Part shown: positions 1-10,932 of the stretch, piece by piece
How positions within the stretch are numbered: the stretch's first letter is position 1
Layout: each line of letters starts with the position of its first letter
Source of the DNA: Nemopilema nomurai
Taxonomy: Eukaryota > Cnidaria > Scyphozoa > Rhizostomeae > Rhizostomatidae
Assembly (NCBI GenBank): GCA_003864495.1
Contig: ML133480.1
Span: 643,449-707,448 of the forward strand
Direction of reading: 5' to 3'
DNA length: 64,000 bases
Notes under the pieces: generated by a model
Told to the model about the DNA's origin: nothing
Seen by the model: only the letters and a program-made list of their open reading frames with translations
Databases searched by the model: none
Translations under genes and position numbers: made by a program

Positions 1-1190
1 TAACTTACGTTTGATGGAAAGCCAGTTGTAGGGCACCTTTTGAGAAAACAAGAAAATTGTTAGATAATCATTGTGACATCTGATGGGGCCTTAGTTTTAA
101 AAAGAGCATCAGTCGTCAATGTATTAAGATTTGAAAACTACGATAAATAACTTACGTTTGATGGAAAGCAAGTTGGAGGGCACCTTTCGATAAAACAAGA
201 AAATTATTAGATATCCATTGTGACATCTAATGGTACCTTAGTTTTAAAAAGAGCATCAGTCGTCAATATTTTAAGATTAGAAAACTACGATAAATAACTT
301 ACGTTTGATGGAAAGCCAGTTGGAGGGCACCTTTCGATAAAACAAGAAAATTGTTAGATAATCATTGTGACATCAATTGGTGACTTAGTTGTAAATAGAG
401 CATCAATCGTCAATATATTAAGATTAGAAAACTACGATAAATAACTTACGTTTGATGGAAAGCCAGTTGTAGGGCACCTTTCAATAAAACAAGAAAATTG
501 TTAGATAATCATTGTGACATCTGATGGTGCCTTAGTTGTAAAAAGAGCATCAATCGTCAATATTTTAAGATTAGAAAACTGCGATAAATAACATAAGTTT
601 GATGGAAAGCCAGTTGGAGGGCACCTTTCGATAAAACAAGAAAATTATTAGATAGTCATTGTGACATCTAATGGTGACTTAGTTGTAAATAGAGCATCAA
701 TCGTCAATATATTAAGATTAAAAAACTACGATAAATAACTTACGTTTGATGAAAGGCCAGTTGAAGGGTACCTTGAGATTAAACAAGAAAATTGTTAGAT
801 CACCATTGTGACATCTAATGGTGCCTTAGTTGTAAATAGAGCATCAATCGTCAATATTTTATGATTAGAAAACTACGATAGATAACTTACGTTTCATGAA
901 AGGCCAGTTAGAGGGCACCTTGAGATAAAACAAGAAAATTGTTAGATAATCATTGTGACATCTATTGGTGACTTAGTTCTAATTAGAGCATCAATCGGCA
1001 ATACTTTAAGATTGGAAAACTACAATAAATAACTTACGTTTGATGAAAGGCCATTTGGAGGGCACCTTGAGATGGAACAAGACAATTGTTAGATAATCAT
1101 TGTAACATCTAATGGTGACTTGGTTGTAAATTGAGCATCAATAGTCAATATTTTAAAATTATAAAACTACGATAACGAACCTACGGTTGA
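1..1190. repeat. 147-bp satellite array 1 (right end of an array)
   Basis: Eight head-to-tail monomers, seen from the recurring start taacttacgtttgatg at 1, 148, 295, 442, 589, 736, 883 and 1030, then a diverged ninth start near 1177. The spacing is 147 bp throughout, the length of DNA in a nucleosome core. Monomers share an internal ccagttggagggcacc-like block and a gcatcaatcgtcaata-like block. The array runs off the left edge of the window. The last monomer is the most diverged and merges into body A. Confidence 0.95.
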
Positions 1191-4100
1191 TGGAGGACAC
1201 TTTGAACAGGAGGAAAGGATTGGCAGGTAATCATTGTAATACCTGCTTGAGGCTTAGATCATGAACAGTTAATATACATAAGTTATGAAAATATGATCAC
1301 GTCTGAGCATTAACGGTATTTCAAATATGATAGATATGTAATTTTTAATAATAATGTTGGACCATAATAGTTGCTGGTTAAAAAATTATGAATATGATAG
1401 ACAAGGAGAGTGATTTAATGAAATCTGGTGTCTGAATTGCCTTTTTGATTTGGTGTATAATCAGTTGAATGGATAGGTGTCTTGTTGAAAGCACGATAGA
1501 GTCTTATCAAACTAATTTTTTAATTGACGTCTTCAGAGGAAAATGAAGAAATGCACCGAAAAGGGAATTTAGTCATGTTTGTTGAACCTTTTTTCATAGT
1601 TTCGTTTTCCCGAAATTGGCTGAATGGTTAAGAATATAAATTATGGTTTAGGCATTATAATTTTTAACCGTTTATTTGGTGCTGAAAAGAATCGGTCGTG
1701 TTTTATATCAGTCCTAGGAGCGTGCGCAATATGCACCGAAAATTTGGACCTTTGAGATGGATTGTGTTAGAAAGCATTTCAGTTATAGAACTGAATCACT
1801 TGTATGAATTTATGTATGTGACCAGATTTCTGTAGTTTCCCGCCTATAAGAAACAACATTTTATACTTCAGACCTGATACGTTTTTATTATGAAATAGAA
1901 TATACTTTTACAATTAGGGAAATGTTTCTCATAAGAAAAATCACATTATACTCTAGTCCATCTACTCAGACACATGCTCAATGATTGTCATAAATATACT
2001 ATTTTTGATCTGTATTTGAATACATTGCCCTGATTGTAAAAGTGTATGAATACAAGCCAAAAACATTTGTTCAAACACGGTAGTGTGTCGATTCCTGTAA
2101 TATATCCAATGTAATGTGTCCTTGGAATACGCTCTCTACTTTGGTTATAAATGCGACCGACGCCCCTGTTATATGTTGACATTAAGAGAAAAGAATTACC
2201 ACAATTATGGTATCACAATTGGCAAATGACATCCTACCGGCGATAGAAGGATGACATTCGGATTCTCAAAATTCTGTGACCACTTATACAGTGACTGTCA
2301 CCCTTTTACTTAGGCTTTCCAGGAGAGACTAGCACCCTAATTGATATTAAAACTTTGCTTATAGTAGAATGAGGGAAGCTTACTATGGCGTGCTTTATAC
2401 CAAATGAATTTTCGTCTTAGTATATTAAATGTGATATGTGTTAGATTTTTATCAGAGGAATTCAACACAAACACGTGAATACTTTTAAACCACGCCCTTT
2501 TGTAAAAAGTTGCATATTTCATTTCAACGGACGGACAAAATAAGCAAAGAGGCTTTACTCCTAAAGAACATCCCTCCAACCCCCACCCATTGTAGAACAA
2601 CATACTCATAGATAAAAGCAGTCTTGTGCCATTTGAAGCTTCATGATGCCTTAATAATATCAGAGGATGCTCCCAATTCGTGAATCAAGATGTGGTAAAA
2701 GTTTTATGTTCTGCCCCGTGCACACGTGTCACAGCAGAAACATGATAATGAGGCAACGGAAAGTACCTAAACCTTGACACGAGCAAAACTGTTTCCAAAC
2801 TTTGTTTGAAGAAAATTACAGTGAACAGGTTGGAAGAATATCGCAATGGCTGTCGAAGCACGGTCTTGAAGAGTAACTAACACGTAATAGAATGCTTATT
2901 ATTTATAGTACCTTTTAGCATTTCAGGGTGCTCAGTGAGCAATAATAGGATTTCTATAACGCAGTTGACTGTCGAGTTGGCTGTGCATGGCAAGAGGCGG
3001 ATCCAGAGAAGGGGGGCAGTAGATAACAGAGGTGTGGAAAATTTTCAAAATTTGATGAAGAGTGTAGACTTGATAGAACAACATCCGAATCTTACTCCTG
3101 ATAGAACAACCCCTATTAGCGTAATTTGCTCAAAAGCAGTTGCCCGAAAGCAATACTAATAATCTTAACACAGGTATTTTGAAAGTTTCCCCTTTAATCT
3201 AAATATTTGGTACATGGAAATTTCTATTCGATTTTCCTTGGAATAACGGTATAAAACCTCTTTTTTTTCATACTTTGCTCCGTCACTTTGGCTCGAGCTG
3301 AGATTTTTCATTTTCCCTTCCGGCTTTTTTTCTTCAAGAGAGCTCTCTTCAAAAGGGGCACCAGACCATCTTCAGCTAAGTGAATAGAGGGCAAATGATA
3401 TTCCTGAATAGCAGCCTAAATTTCAAGTTTCTTGATAATTAAGTGAGACGAGAGAAATGGTAAGAAAATGATGCCTTATAGATTTTATATAGGTGTCCTT
3501 TTGGGAAAAACTCGCTGATGGTGACTCTTTTCCTTTGCCCTTCTTGCTATGTTGCCATTAATCATATGAGCATGTGGGCTATTCGCTGTTCAAAGAACTT
3601 TGTTCCACTATAGATTGTATTACTGCAAGTGATCTATTTTTGCGGATACTTCGAGCACCCAGTTGATCAAACCATACTATCGATTTTCAGAAATTCATAC
3701 CAAACAAAGAGAAAGCCGGGAGAGCATTAGATGGGAAGGCCGAGAAAGGAGACAATCAAAGACTTACTGGTTTCTATAAGTATGCTGTTAGCATTGCTGA
3801 ATTTACCCCCAGCTGAAACATATTCGTGTCTGTGTTGTTTCCTTCGTTTTCAACCATAAATTTCGATGAAAAACCCAAAGTTTCCACAATTTTGAGCACT
3901 TTCAGACCTGTCTTCGAAAAAGTGGACTAAGTGCCTAGCCCGATGGCTGTACAGTCCCAGAATAAGGCGAAATTCTTAACTGGTGAGTTTTTGAATGGAT
4001 GGCCAACAGGTCCTCAATACAAATGCCACTTGAATGTTCTATGAAATATTATCAGTGAATAGAGAAAAAAGATAAAAAATGCATAATAAATGTGGGGCTG

Positions 4101-4777
4101 CCGTTTTTCAAGAAATGTTAATTGAAACGTCCAGAAGTTTTGATAAAAGTGAAAGTTGCTTGAACTATGATTATTCTATTTGCAATGGTACTATCTGTCA
4201 AGTAGTATAAAATTTGAGGTTATATCCATCCTTCTTTACAAATACAGATGCAAAGGCAAAAATTTGTCATTGATGTAAATATTGAAAAGCAACGGGCTAA
4301 AGATTGATCCTTGGAAAACTCTCTACGTTGTTTCCATCCAACCACTAAAGCATGTGTATAGTTTCCTTCAGTCTTTCATTTATTTTATTACTGAAGCCAT
4401 AAGATTTCTGTTTGTCCAATAGAAATATACGAGTTAAGCAATGAAAAGCTTTTAATAGATCTATTGGTACTGAGATCTACAAGATCTATGAGTAGAAATA
4501 TACGAGTTAAACTATCAGAAGTTTTTAATAGCTCTGTAATTACTGTACGAGCCACATCTTTTAGCCAGGCACATTTCCAGGGCCTCATTGAAGCGTGTTG
4601 TGTGCTATAACCTACTCAGAACCCACAAATCAAAGGAAAACATTGATGTAATTATAGATTCGATTCAACATTGTTCTCTTTTTGAAGCTGAGGGGAGCAC
4701 ACACATTAATCTACAACTCTCTTGACTAGATTATGGGCACACATTAGCCATATTAGCAAAGCTAGAACACCCAACAA
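1191..4777. other. Unrecognised left flank of body A
   Basis: I see no convincing gene. All open frames are short, and they are not kept as coding sequence in the homologous stretches of bodies B (25941-29301) and C (51151-54170). A 14-bp palindrome (aagagagctctctt, near 3337) and a 73-bp tandem duplication (4421-4566) are the only structure noted. Body C lacks the first ~600 bp of this flank and carries a private block instead. Confidence 0.6.
4421..4566. repeat. 73-bp tandem duplication
   Basis: The segment beginning agaaatatacgagtta occurs at 4421 and again at 4494. Body B has the same duplication (28948 and 29021). Body C has a single copy (near 53890), so copy number differs between units. 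Confidence 0.8.
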
Positions 4778-5510
4778 AATTTTGTCGTACGATGTTACTC
4801 AAACGCTGATTTCGATCCTCGATCAACATGCCCCTCTGTAGCAAAAATTAATGTGAGCAAGTTATGCACCTTTCATAAATGAATATATACGTAAATTTAT
4901 GATGTCGAGATCTAAGGCAAAAAGGGAATTCAGCAAAAATAAACTAAACAAAAGCATAACTGTCTCTAAGAAGGAAAAGTACAAAAAACCAGAAATAAAT
5001 GCGTTGAATTAATCAGAGGCACTAGTAATAAATATTTCGAAAATTTAAATGTAAGATTAGTCAAAGGTAGCTAGAAGTTCTCAAATGCAATCCAGCCTAT
5101 ATTAAATGAAAAAAAATACCAAACAAAATTAAATGATACTGATAGGGAACGAAACTGTCCTGTCTGAAAGTAAAATTTTAGCACAGACGATGCATAATAA
5201 ATTCGTAAATATTACTGAAGGCTTTAATATAGTCCAACCCTTGTCTGATAATATGAATAAATGTCTGAAGAAAGGGCAGCCTCGACACTATCTGATAAAC
5301 TGAAATTCTTTGTAAAAAACCCGAGTATTTTAAAAACAAAAGAAACGTTCGGTTATTTGCCCAAGTTTGAGTTTGAAAATGTCATTCTTGAAAATATAAA
5401 GCAAATCATCAACTTAAATCGATAACATCCCTTAGAAGGTTTTTAAAATAGCGCAGGTCTTTGAAATATTAGCTGAATTATTTATTCGACCACAAATGCT
5501 GTTCACTGAT
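4778..5510 (+). pseudogene. LINE (non-LTR retrotransposon) fragment, EN-RT linker and start of RT
   Basis: Read through several frames, the stretch matches the typical sequence between endonuclease and reverse transcriptase of CR1/Jockey-type LINEs. In order: a segment like SILDQHAPL, then YAPFINEYIRKFM, a lysine-rich stretch, KYFENL, NAIQPILNEKN, a segment like ETVLSESKILA with FVNITEG just downstream, then FEFENV and a piece like KIAQVFEILAELF. The gene is broken by an in-frame TAG and TGA near 4833-4852, a stop in the KGS region and several frameshifts. The catalytic RT motifs (the YADD box) are not present. Units B and C carry the same fragment, with C keeping a better RT-start block (segment like ADNIPCKI). 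It is a dead relic already present before the 25-kb unit was multiplied. The clade is not certain. Confidence 0.7.
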
Positions 5511-5584
5511 AAACATCTGAGAGTTATTAAAGAGGTCTTCATACTTGTACGTTCTACAGACAACAAAGTAGAAAGTACACTTAC

Positions 5585-5755
5585 GCATATCTCTTTTAAA
5601 ATCCTTTGCCCTCTGAACTTTTTTAACATGGAGATGGTGGCCTTCGACAGGAATCGTGAACAATGCGATCATAACATTTGTAGGCTCGTAGCAATCAATT
5701 TGCACACACTTCACTCTCCGTTACTTTTTAAGCTCTCGATGGTCTTTGGTAAGAG
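5585..5755 (-). other. Possible exon remnant with 5' splice-site consensus
   Basis: On the minus strand an open stretch containing VKCVQIDCYEPTNVM and IPVEGHHLHVKKVQRAKD ends at GTAAGT (complement of 5579-5584), a strong 5' splice-site consensus. In unit C the open frame runs further upstream (through PALTKDHREL) because a stop codon is absent. Nearly the same peptide is readable in all three units. I do not recognise the protein. No start codon or acceptor site is assured, and the reading could be fortuitous. Confidence 0.3.
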
Positions 5756-5862
5756 CAGGACTTTCAGGTTTTTCACGAAATTAATTGCTTTTTCTGTGTT
5801 GCCTTGAAAGCTCATCTTTTTACCGGCATAAAAGATTGTTATTGAAATAAACACAACATTGA

Positions 5863-5963
5863 TTTTGGCGCGTTTTCACGCAGTGCTTTCTAGACAATGC
5901 ATGCCTCCCCTCTTGGGAACAAGCGCTACAATAGAGGCCGCTGGTTGGTCAAAGCGCAAAAAA
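5863..5963. promoter_or_regulatory. Conserved CpG-bearing block with E2F-like site
   Basis: TTTTGGCGCG (5863-5872) fits the E2F consensus TTTSSCGC. It is followed within 100 bp by CACGC, an AGCGC step and GGTTGGTCAAAGCGC. The block stands out from the AT-rich surroundings and is almost unchanged in units B (30389) and C (55402). It lies just upstream of the minus-strand exon candidate. Promoter activity is only inferred. Confidence 0.35.
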
Positions 5964-6214
5964 TGGAATGTCCGAAGTGATTAAATAGAGTGTAGAATTA
6001 TTGTTGCCAGAAATTTCTAGGTTGTTTAATGCGTGGATCTATGAAAATTGTACAGTACAAATTTTTCAGTTAATTACTTTTTAGACAAAAGCAATATATG
6101 ATTAAACGATTTCAGTTAAATGGAATCTTTTAACTCGGTTAAACGAACAAGGAAATTTTATAGACAGTTATCATTAAGGATATCCATAAGGATATAAAGA
6201 TATATCATCAAAGA

Positions 6215-6276
6215 AAATATCTTCCTGGTACTAGACCTTAAACACTTATGGTGGCTTTCCCCTTAGGAAGATATTT
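6215..6276. repeat. 12-bp perfect inverted repeat
   Basis: AAATATCTTCCT (6215-6226) and AGGAAGATATTT (6265-6276) are exact reverse complements separated by 38 bp. The same arms and spacer length occur in units B and C. It could be a hairpin, a paired binding site or the relic of a small inverted-repeat element. Confidence 0.6.
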
Positions 6277-6456
6277 ATTGATTTTATGGAGTTATTCACA
6301 ATTTTTGTAAGTTCCATTTAAGGGTGTTGCCAAGCAGAATGTCTCATGAAGTTTCATAGTTTGACTTTCCTTGACTGTGCGTTTCAACAATAATCATTAT
6401 TGTCTTACCAAATACTTCCCGTTACCATTTCCACACCAAGAAATAGCTGAAAAAGA

Positions 6457-6545
6457 GGGGCAGTGTGGATAAACGGTTGGCCTCGAGTGCTGAGCACTTG
6501 GCGTACAAAGTCAGGGGTCGTGAGTTCGAGTCTCGCTCGGGTCGG
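6457..6545 (+). other. tRNA-like (SINE-head-like) sequence
   Basis: GTGAG-TTCGAGT-CTCGC forms a canonical 5-bp T arm with a seven-base TTCGANT loop, which doubles as a Pol III B box. Upstream, TGGATAAACGG is a weak A-box match. A stem around a GCTGAGC loop would place UGA as anticodon (serine-like). The acceptor ends do not pair well and no CCA-ready end is seen, so this is not a functional tRNA gene. It is more likely the tRNA-derived head of an old SINE. All three units carry it. Confidence 0.45.
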
Positions 6546-6846
6546 TTATTTTTCCGCACTCTCTATGATTTTTCGTACGAAATCCTGTAGCCTATGACAA
6601 ATAGCTGCAAGTGAGCATAGTGTGTGAAGCTGTTTGGATGTGAACAATAAAACAGGACTGGCAGCAACGTGGCAGTAAGAAAACGAATCCTACGACTTCA
6701 CAAAACACAGGCATCATCCAACTGGAACCTGCTTGAACAATATTTGTTTATTCTCTCAATGCTTTTGTATGTAGAAGTAACCAATGGCAAATTTGTCAGT
6801 TTTTTGCAGAGGGGTCGACATAAGCACCCATGCTGCGCATGCCTTA

Positions 6847-7245
6847 CAGAATCAACAACAACAACATTTCCATGTGACAGTGTAAAATGGCGGCGGCCTA
6901 GGGGGAGGGCCCAGTACATTTTGCTGAAGATTATTGTCCTGATGTACCATCGTGAAAGCAATGGTAAGTGCATTGGATGCTATCCTTTTTTACTTCAAAT
7001 GATGCCTCTTTTTAGCCATGACCGAATTTTCTCCTTATCGTGCTGGTTTACACCAGGGAAGGCCCCTCTCCAGAATGCCATGCTACAGTTTCAATCCACG
7101 CCCACCGATAATACCATGCTACATATTAAACCGTTAATGCTACAATCGCTTCTTGAGACAAACAACAAAATGAATTTTGTTTGAACTTATGATCTAGGTG
7201 CCCAGTGAAGTTTGCAATATATATTATTTGAAAGCTTATCCTTCA
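6847..7245 (+). repeat. Direct repeat R, left copy of unit A
   Basis: About 400 bp, repeated in the same orientation at 13909-14298. It begins cagaatcaacaac and ends gcttatccttca. The two copies bracket the ~6-kb PHD/Ulp1 transposon. The ends lack TG...CA, so it is not a typical LTR. Homologues lie at 31373, 40172 and 59947. Confidence 0.85.
6884..6969 (+). promoter_or_regulatory. YY1-like/GC-box core followed by a splice-donor consensus
   Basis: AAAATGGCGGC (6884-6894) matches the YY1 consensus (AANATGGCGGC), which in animal promoters often sits just downstream of the start site. It is followed by a G-rich box (TAGGGGGAGGGCCC) and, about 70 bp later, by GGTAAGTG, a good 5' splice site (GTAAGT 6964-6969). 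The arrangement looks like a short first exon. It is kept in all five R copies. Whether it is transcribed is inference. Confidence 0.4.
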
Positions 7246-7251
7246 AAAATC

Positions 7252-7606
7252 GGGTCCGTTATTTAGCGAGCGACATTCATGTATACATTCGGACTCTGAT
7301 TGCTTCTAATTAAAACTATAGTTCATTTCATGGTGGATGATGAACATGGTAAAAAGATATTTCATGGTGGGAAATCTGGCTGGATTATCTGTTGATTCGT
7401 GTATTTTGTTTTGAAAAACACGCGATTCACCTCCGAAGATGAGCCAAAAGATCGAAATTTTTTACACGGCCTAGAATTAGACATTGGAGGTGAAACATCA
7501 TATCCCAGTTTGAACAAATCTCCGACTCAAGGGCAGAAACAGGAAATCTTAATCGACTCAGAACAACAGAAAACCTACTTTTTCTTCCATTACTTACCAA
7601 TTGAAA
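7252..7606. repeat. Left terminal inverted repeat (shortened), unit A
   Basis: Reverse-complement match to ~12900-13263. Shared landmarks are tatttcatggtgg, ctggctggattatctgttga, ctccgact, gggcagaaacaggaaatcttaatcgac and ccattacttaccaattgaaa. Homology stops abruptly at about 7606, where unit B continues the arm for a further ~230 bp. Unit A therefore lost the inner part of this arm. Confidence 0.8.
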
Positions 7607-7738
7607 AAGTTGAAGAGTCAATTAATACTTTTAAGGAAGTAACAGACTATAGTGGCCAAGAAAATTCAGACGTCAGAAATCAGATAAGTTGCATACAGAT
7701 AATGTTTAAGACTCATTAGAATATAGAGTTGATATAAG

Positions 7739-8320
7739 CCCCATAGGTGAAGCCGATTTACATAAATTTTGGACAAAGATAATAATATCAATAGAGCGAC
7801 ATGAGGAATCAGAAGGTGGAAAAACCAATTGGTATTTCATGCCAAATTACTGCAAGTGGATGCAGGAGAAGCTGCCCTATATAACATTATGGAGCAATCT
7901 GTGTTCAGGTGATTTGCAGCGTTTTAATTCTGAATACGAAGAGTGCAACTTGCCAGAGACAAAAACTAACGCTGTTGCAGAACAGTTTTGCTGTCTAAGA
8001 GAAAGAAATATTGAAGAAGAAGTCAGTTGTTGAGTTTATTCGTAAATCATGGCACGATAATCGTGACTTGCAAAGACGGTTCATTATAGGCTTAAAACTC
8101 ATATCAGTAAGACAAAGGAGGTACCTAAAGAAACAAAACAGTCTTTTGACAAAATTAAGAAACTACTTGTTAACTACGACGATTCCAGCGGTAGCGAAGG
8201 TGGGTTAATTGGAAGCTTGGGACAAGAACAAAAAATCCAAAGAAAAGGGAATAATCCAGAAAAAGGTACATTTCAAGAACCACCAAAAAAGAAATTGAAT
8301 TTTTCTGCCTTAAAGAATTA
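7739..8320 (+). pseudogene. Transposon-encoded accessory/transposase-like region, broken
   Basis: Readable blocks in shifting frames include MPNYCKWMQEKLPYI, LWSNLCSGDLQRFNSEYEE, TNAVAEQFCCLRER, then VVEFIRKSWHDNRDLQRRF in the next frame and a lysine-rich, acidic linker ending KKKLNFSALKN. The order (an aromatic LPYI-LWSN block, an invariant-looking TNAVxE, a basic EF-R segment) resembles a protein type I recall from long, Ulp1-bearing repeat proteins of cnidarians and fishes. I cannot name the family. At least two frameshifts (near 8010 and 8095) break it, and identical shifts are present in unit B, so decay preceded the duplication of the unit. Confidence 0.5.
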
Positions 8321-8529
8321 AAAAAAATGAAGAAAAAACATGGTTTCAATATGAAAACTAATTGTTCTTGGAAGCGAATTTCTGGAAAAGAATCAACCGG
8401 AAGAGTGATTTGAACAATGTTACCCCGTATATAAAAAGATATTTACAAATCACTTTTTCAAGCAGGGAAAACAAGATGTCTGTTGTACTCAAGAAACTTG
8501 TGAAGGGCTGTGAGCAATAAGGAGATAAC

Positions 8530-8682
8530 TGCGCTCAGTGTGGCCAAGAGGAAAACGATTGCAGTATAGAAGAGATTAACTGGATAGATGCGACGACTGT
8601 GATGGGTGGTACCACACAGGATGTGCCAATATTGATTCATGCATACGACGATTCTGCACCCCAATACATTTGCCCACGATGC
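8530..8682 (+). pseudogene. PHD finger, frameshifted
   Basis: Zinc ligands fit C4HC3: CAQC, then after ~17 residues CDDC, then WYHTGC, then after ~18 residues CPRC. INWI before the second Cys pair and DGWYHTGC after it are classic PHD-finger residues. The first and last pairs are in one frame and the CDDC...HTGC part in another, so two compensating shifts are needed (near 8590 and 8640). PHD fingers read histone H3 tails. In transposons they may guide targeting. The same shift is found in unit B at 33427-33579. Confidence 0.7.
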
Positions 8683-8741
8683 AAGCAATCGTTTTTTGGT
8701 GGCCTGCCTAACCTATTGACGCATTATCTATTCCCGAGCTA

Positions 8742-9167
8742 ATGCGATTGCCTGACCAATTTACCCTTTGGATAAACTTGTCATCGGATGATAGAAGACA
8801 AATCCGAAAAAATGTTTATTCCATGGAAACAAAGAATATACCCCAAATTGGTGGACTTGTAGTAAAGGTAAACTTAAAAGACGACAAGGTAATCCATATT
8901 AGAGATAAACTTAAAAAACGAAACATGGTATCCACCCCTTTGAAGTTTACCTCGGACATGAGGGCTATTGTATCATATTTCTGTAATCGTGATCAGAGAC
9001 AACAGTGTCGCCATGGTGACGATGGAAATCTTGTTGAGGAATTCTGTTGCATCTTATACAAAATAGCAAAAATGACATCGAAGGGTACTTTAAAACAAAA
9101 ATCTGAAGTTTCACAAACTGCACTACTTGTAGTAGAGGTGGACTATCTGCATGGGGCCAGATTGTGA
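8742..9167 (+). pseudogene. Linker region of the transposon protein
   Basis: Open stretch of ~140 codons starting at PDQFTLWINLSSDDRRQIRKN. It holds a basic region (HIRDKLKKRN) and a cysteine-containing segment (SYFCNRDQRQQC). It follows the PHD finger and precedes the Ulp1 block, so it is likely the middle of the same protein. No known domain recognised. In unit B the frame opens further upstream (33567), so the start of the unit A version is not meaningful. The BEL/Pao element of unit B inserted at the end of this block (equivalent to 9129). Confidence 0.45.
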
Positions 9168-9364
9168 TTCCCATTTTTTTTAGATAAAAGGTCAGTACGT
9201 CTCAGTACAGTCATATCGTTGGGAGAGTTCTATTGCCAAGGATAGATTCGATGACTTTACTTGCAACTGCCCGCCTAAAGATGCGCATTTGATACACAGA
9301 ACATTTTATTTACAGCTCCCTGTAGTGTTATTAATAATGGTGGAAAGAGGCAACAGTGTAGATA

Positions 9365-10355
9365 ATGCAGTTCTACATCATAAACGAGACTCTCTTCTTA
9401 GCAAACATGTTGCCAGGTCAGTATAATAAAGACGCTTGTGTATATCCTCTTCCTGCTGTTCTTGTTTATCATAGCAAAACATCTAGGATTGGCCATTACA
9501 ACTGTGCAATATTGAATGACCTAGTTGAAGGGCTCAAGTTTGGTGACAGTGACCAAGTGCCTGTATCCCTAGAGAAATATATTAGTGGAAGGGAATGTAA
9601 AGAAAACTGTCGAATGTTGGTATATATTAACTCTGTTTCTCTAAGAAATGCAATCCCTAGTAAAAATGCGCCTTGGGAAAGTGAGGTGAGCCACATTGAT
9701 TATAAAAACGTAGAAAGAATTAATTTGGACTTGAGAGTAGCCCCAATGAAACTAATCTCCTGGTCGAATCACATCGAACCATTCCTGGTAATGAAAATTT
9801 ACAAGGTGATGTTATCTTTAAATTTTTACAACATCTAGCTTTCAAATTTTTTGAAAAGTTTGACATTTAGGTAATGCCATCACAGGTTTTGACAGCTATT
9901 CTCGAACAAAGATCCACCGGACATATTTTATCAAGTTCCATCGAGGAATATCAACAAATTTTGAAAGCAACTATTATTTTGCTCCCATTTCACCAAACGA
10001 AGAAAGACTCGCCTGGTCGCCTGGGCACTGGAGCATTTTTGCTTTGTATCCCGAAAAAAGACTGACGGTACACTGTGATTCAGCAGCCGATAGCGAGGAA
10101 AATGCCTTCTTTGCAATAAATATTTTAATCTTAAAATTACTTTCTATTGCAAAAAAGGAGTCGGAAATACCCAACTGGAGTTATCTATCACTAACCGAGG
10201 ATGGACTCCAGCAGCAAATTGATACCCACAGCTGTGGGGGTTTTACATGTGTAAATGCTTACTGTCTGATTACTTTGACGGATTTCACGATTTCCCAAAC
10301 TGACCTTATACCGGGTAGGGAATACTTGCATCGATTGCACAGATTATGTAAGTAG
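9365..10355 (+). pseudogene. Ulp1/C48-type cysteine protease domain, broken
   Basis: The family cleaves SUMO-like proteins or viral/transposon polyproteins using a His-Asp-Gln-Cys set. Seen here: an N-terminal helix block (IFKFLQHLAFKFF in unit B), VMPSQVLTAIL, YYFAPISPNEE, GHWSIFALYP with the catalytic His, VHCDSA with the Asp, then ten-odd residues after NWSYLSL the QQQIDTHSCGGFTC block with Gln and Cys. Usual family sequence is DCG; here it is SCG. Breaks: a frameshift near 9720 (absent from unit B), an in-frame TAG at 9868-9870, and another shift near 9965. The C-terminal open frame ends at CK just where a GTAAGT occurs (about 10346), so an intron donor is possible. Confidence 0.65.
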
Positions 10356-10501
10356 AAGAAGTTGCACGAATGCAACTTTCTGGGGTGCTATAGAAACGGG
10401 CGAGAGACAGATTTCAAAGTACAGTTATCATGCAGATGTAAACTGTAAGCCTTTTGCTCCGTTGAAATCGATTATGGATTTGCCCGATCTCTGCGAAAAC
10501 G

Positions 10502-10932
10502 ATGGAACGTAACGACAATCCTAGGGAAGACACTAGCGTGAATACTGACAGTAATACAGATGATGACACGGATGATGCATGCATTTCAGATCAAAGAAAT
10601 TCCGAGATAAAGATTCGTAGCCAGGAGTATGAGAAATTTGCTAAATACGAGTTGCTCGAATCTCTTTACAAGTCGATTTGGCGCATCATGTCTGCTTACA
10701 CCGCTTTACTAATCGAAATGGTAAGAACAGATGACGACTCTGTAATAAGCCTCTGATGTAAATTTAAGTATAACATAGAAAGATAACTTGGCCACACTTG
10801 CGCAAATCTAACAGATATGTTCTTGTTTCCTGGACATCTTACTCAGTTCGTAATGAAAGAATATAAGCTGTGTTTTAAAGAGACGATTGCAAAACTTTAC
10901 TCTGCAGAACAGCCTAGAAAACGTTCTTTTTA
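10502..10932 (+). pseudogene. Acidic C-terminal tail of the transposon protein
   Basis: Begins MERNDNPRED and continues through an acidic run (NTDSNTDDDTDDACISD), then YEKFAKYELLESLYKS and ALLIEMVRTDDDSV. In unit A a TGA at 10754-10756 interrupts the frame; unit B has TGT there and stays open to 38701. No domain recognised. Position right after the Ulp1 block in all three units suggests the end of the same protein or a last exon. Confidence 0.4.

Noticed and set aside
1..1190. CENP-B-box-containing centromeric satellite
   Set aside because: No match to the CENP-B box core was seen in the monomer; a centromeric role cannot be argued from sequence alone.
6457..6545. Functional tRNA-Ser gene
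   Set aside because: Acceptor arms do not pair, position 33 is not U, and the variable arm is irregular.
6669..7184. 171-codon open frame across the start of the R block
   Set aside because: Unit B breaks the frame and unit C diverges; the frame crosses the R boundary and a likely splice acceptor, so it is not a conserved gene.
9240..9320. SWIM-type zinc finger near DDFTCNCPPKDAH
   Set aside because: Only the CxC half is visible; the second CxH pair is missing in both units.
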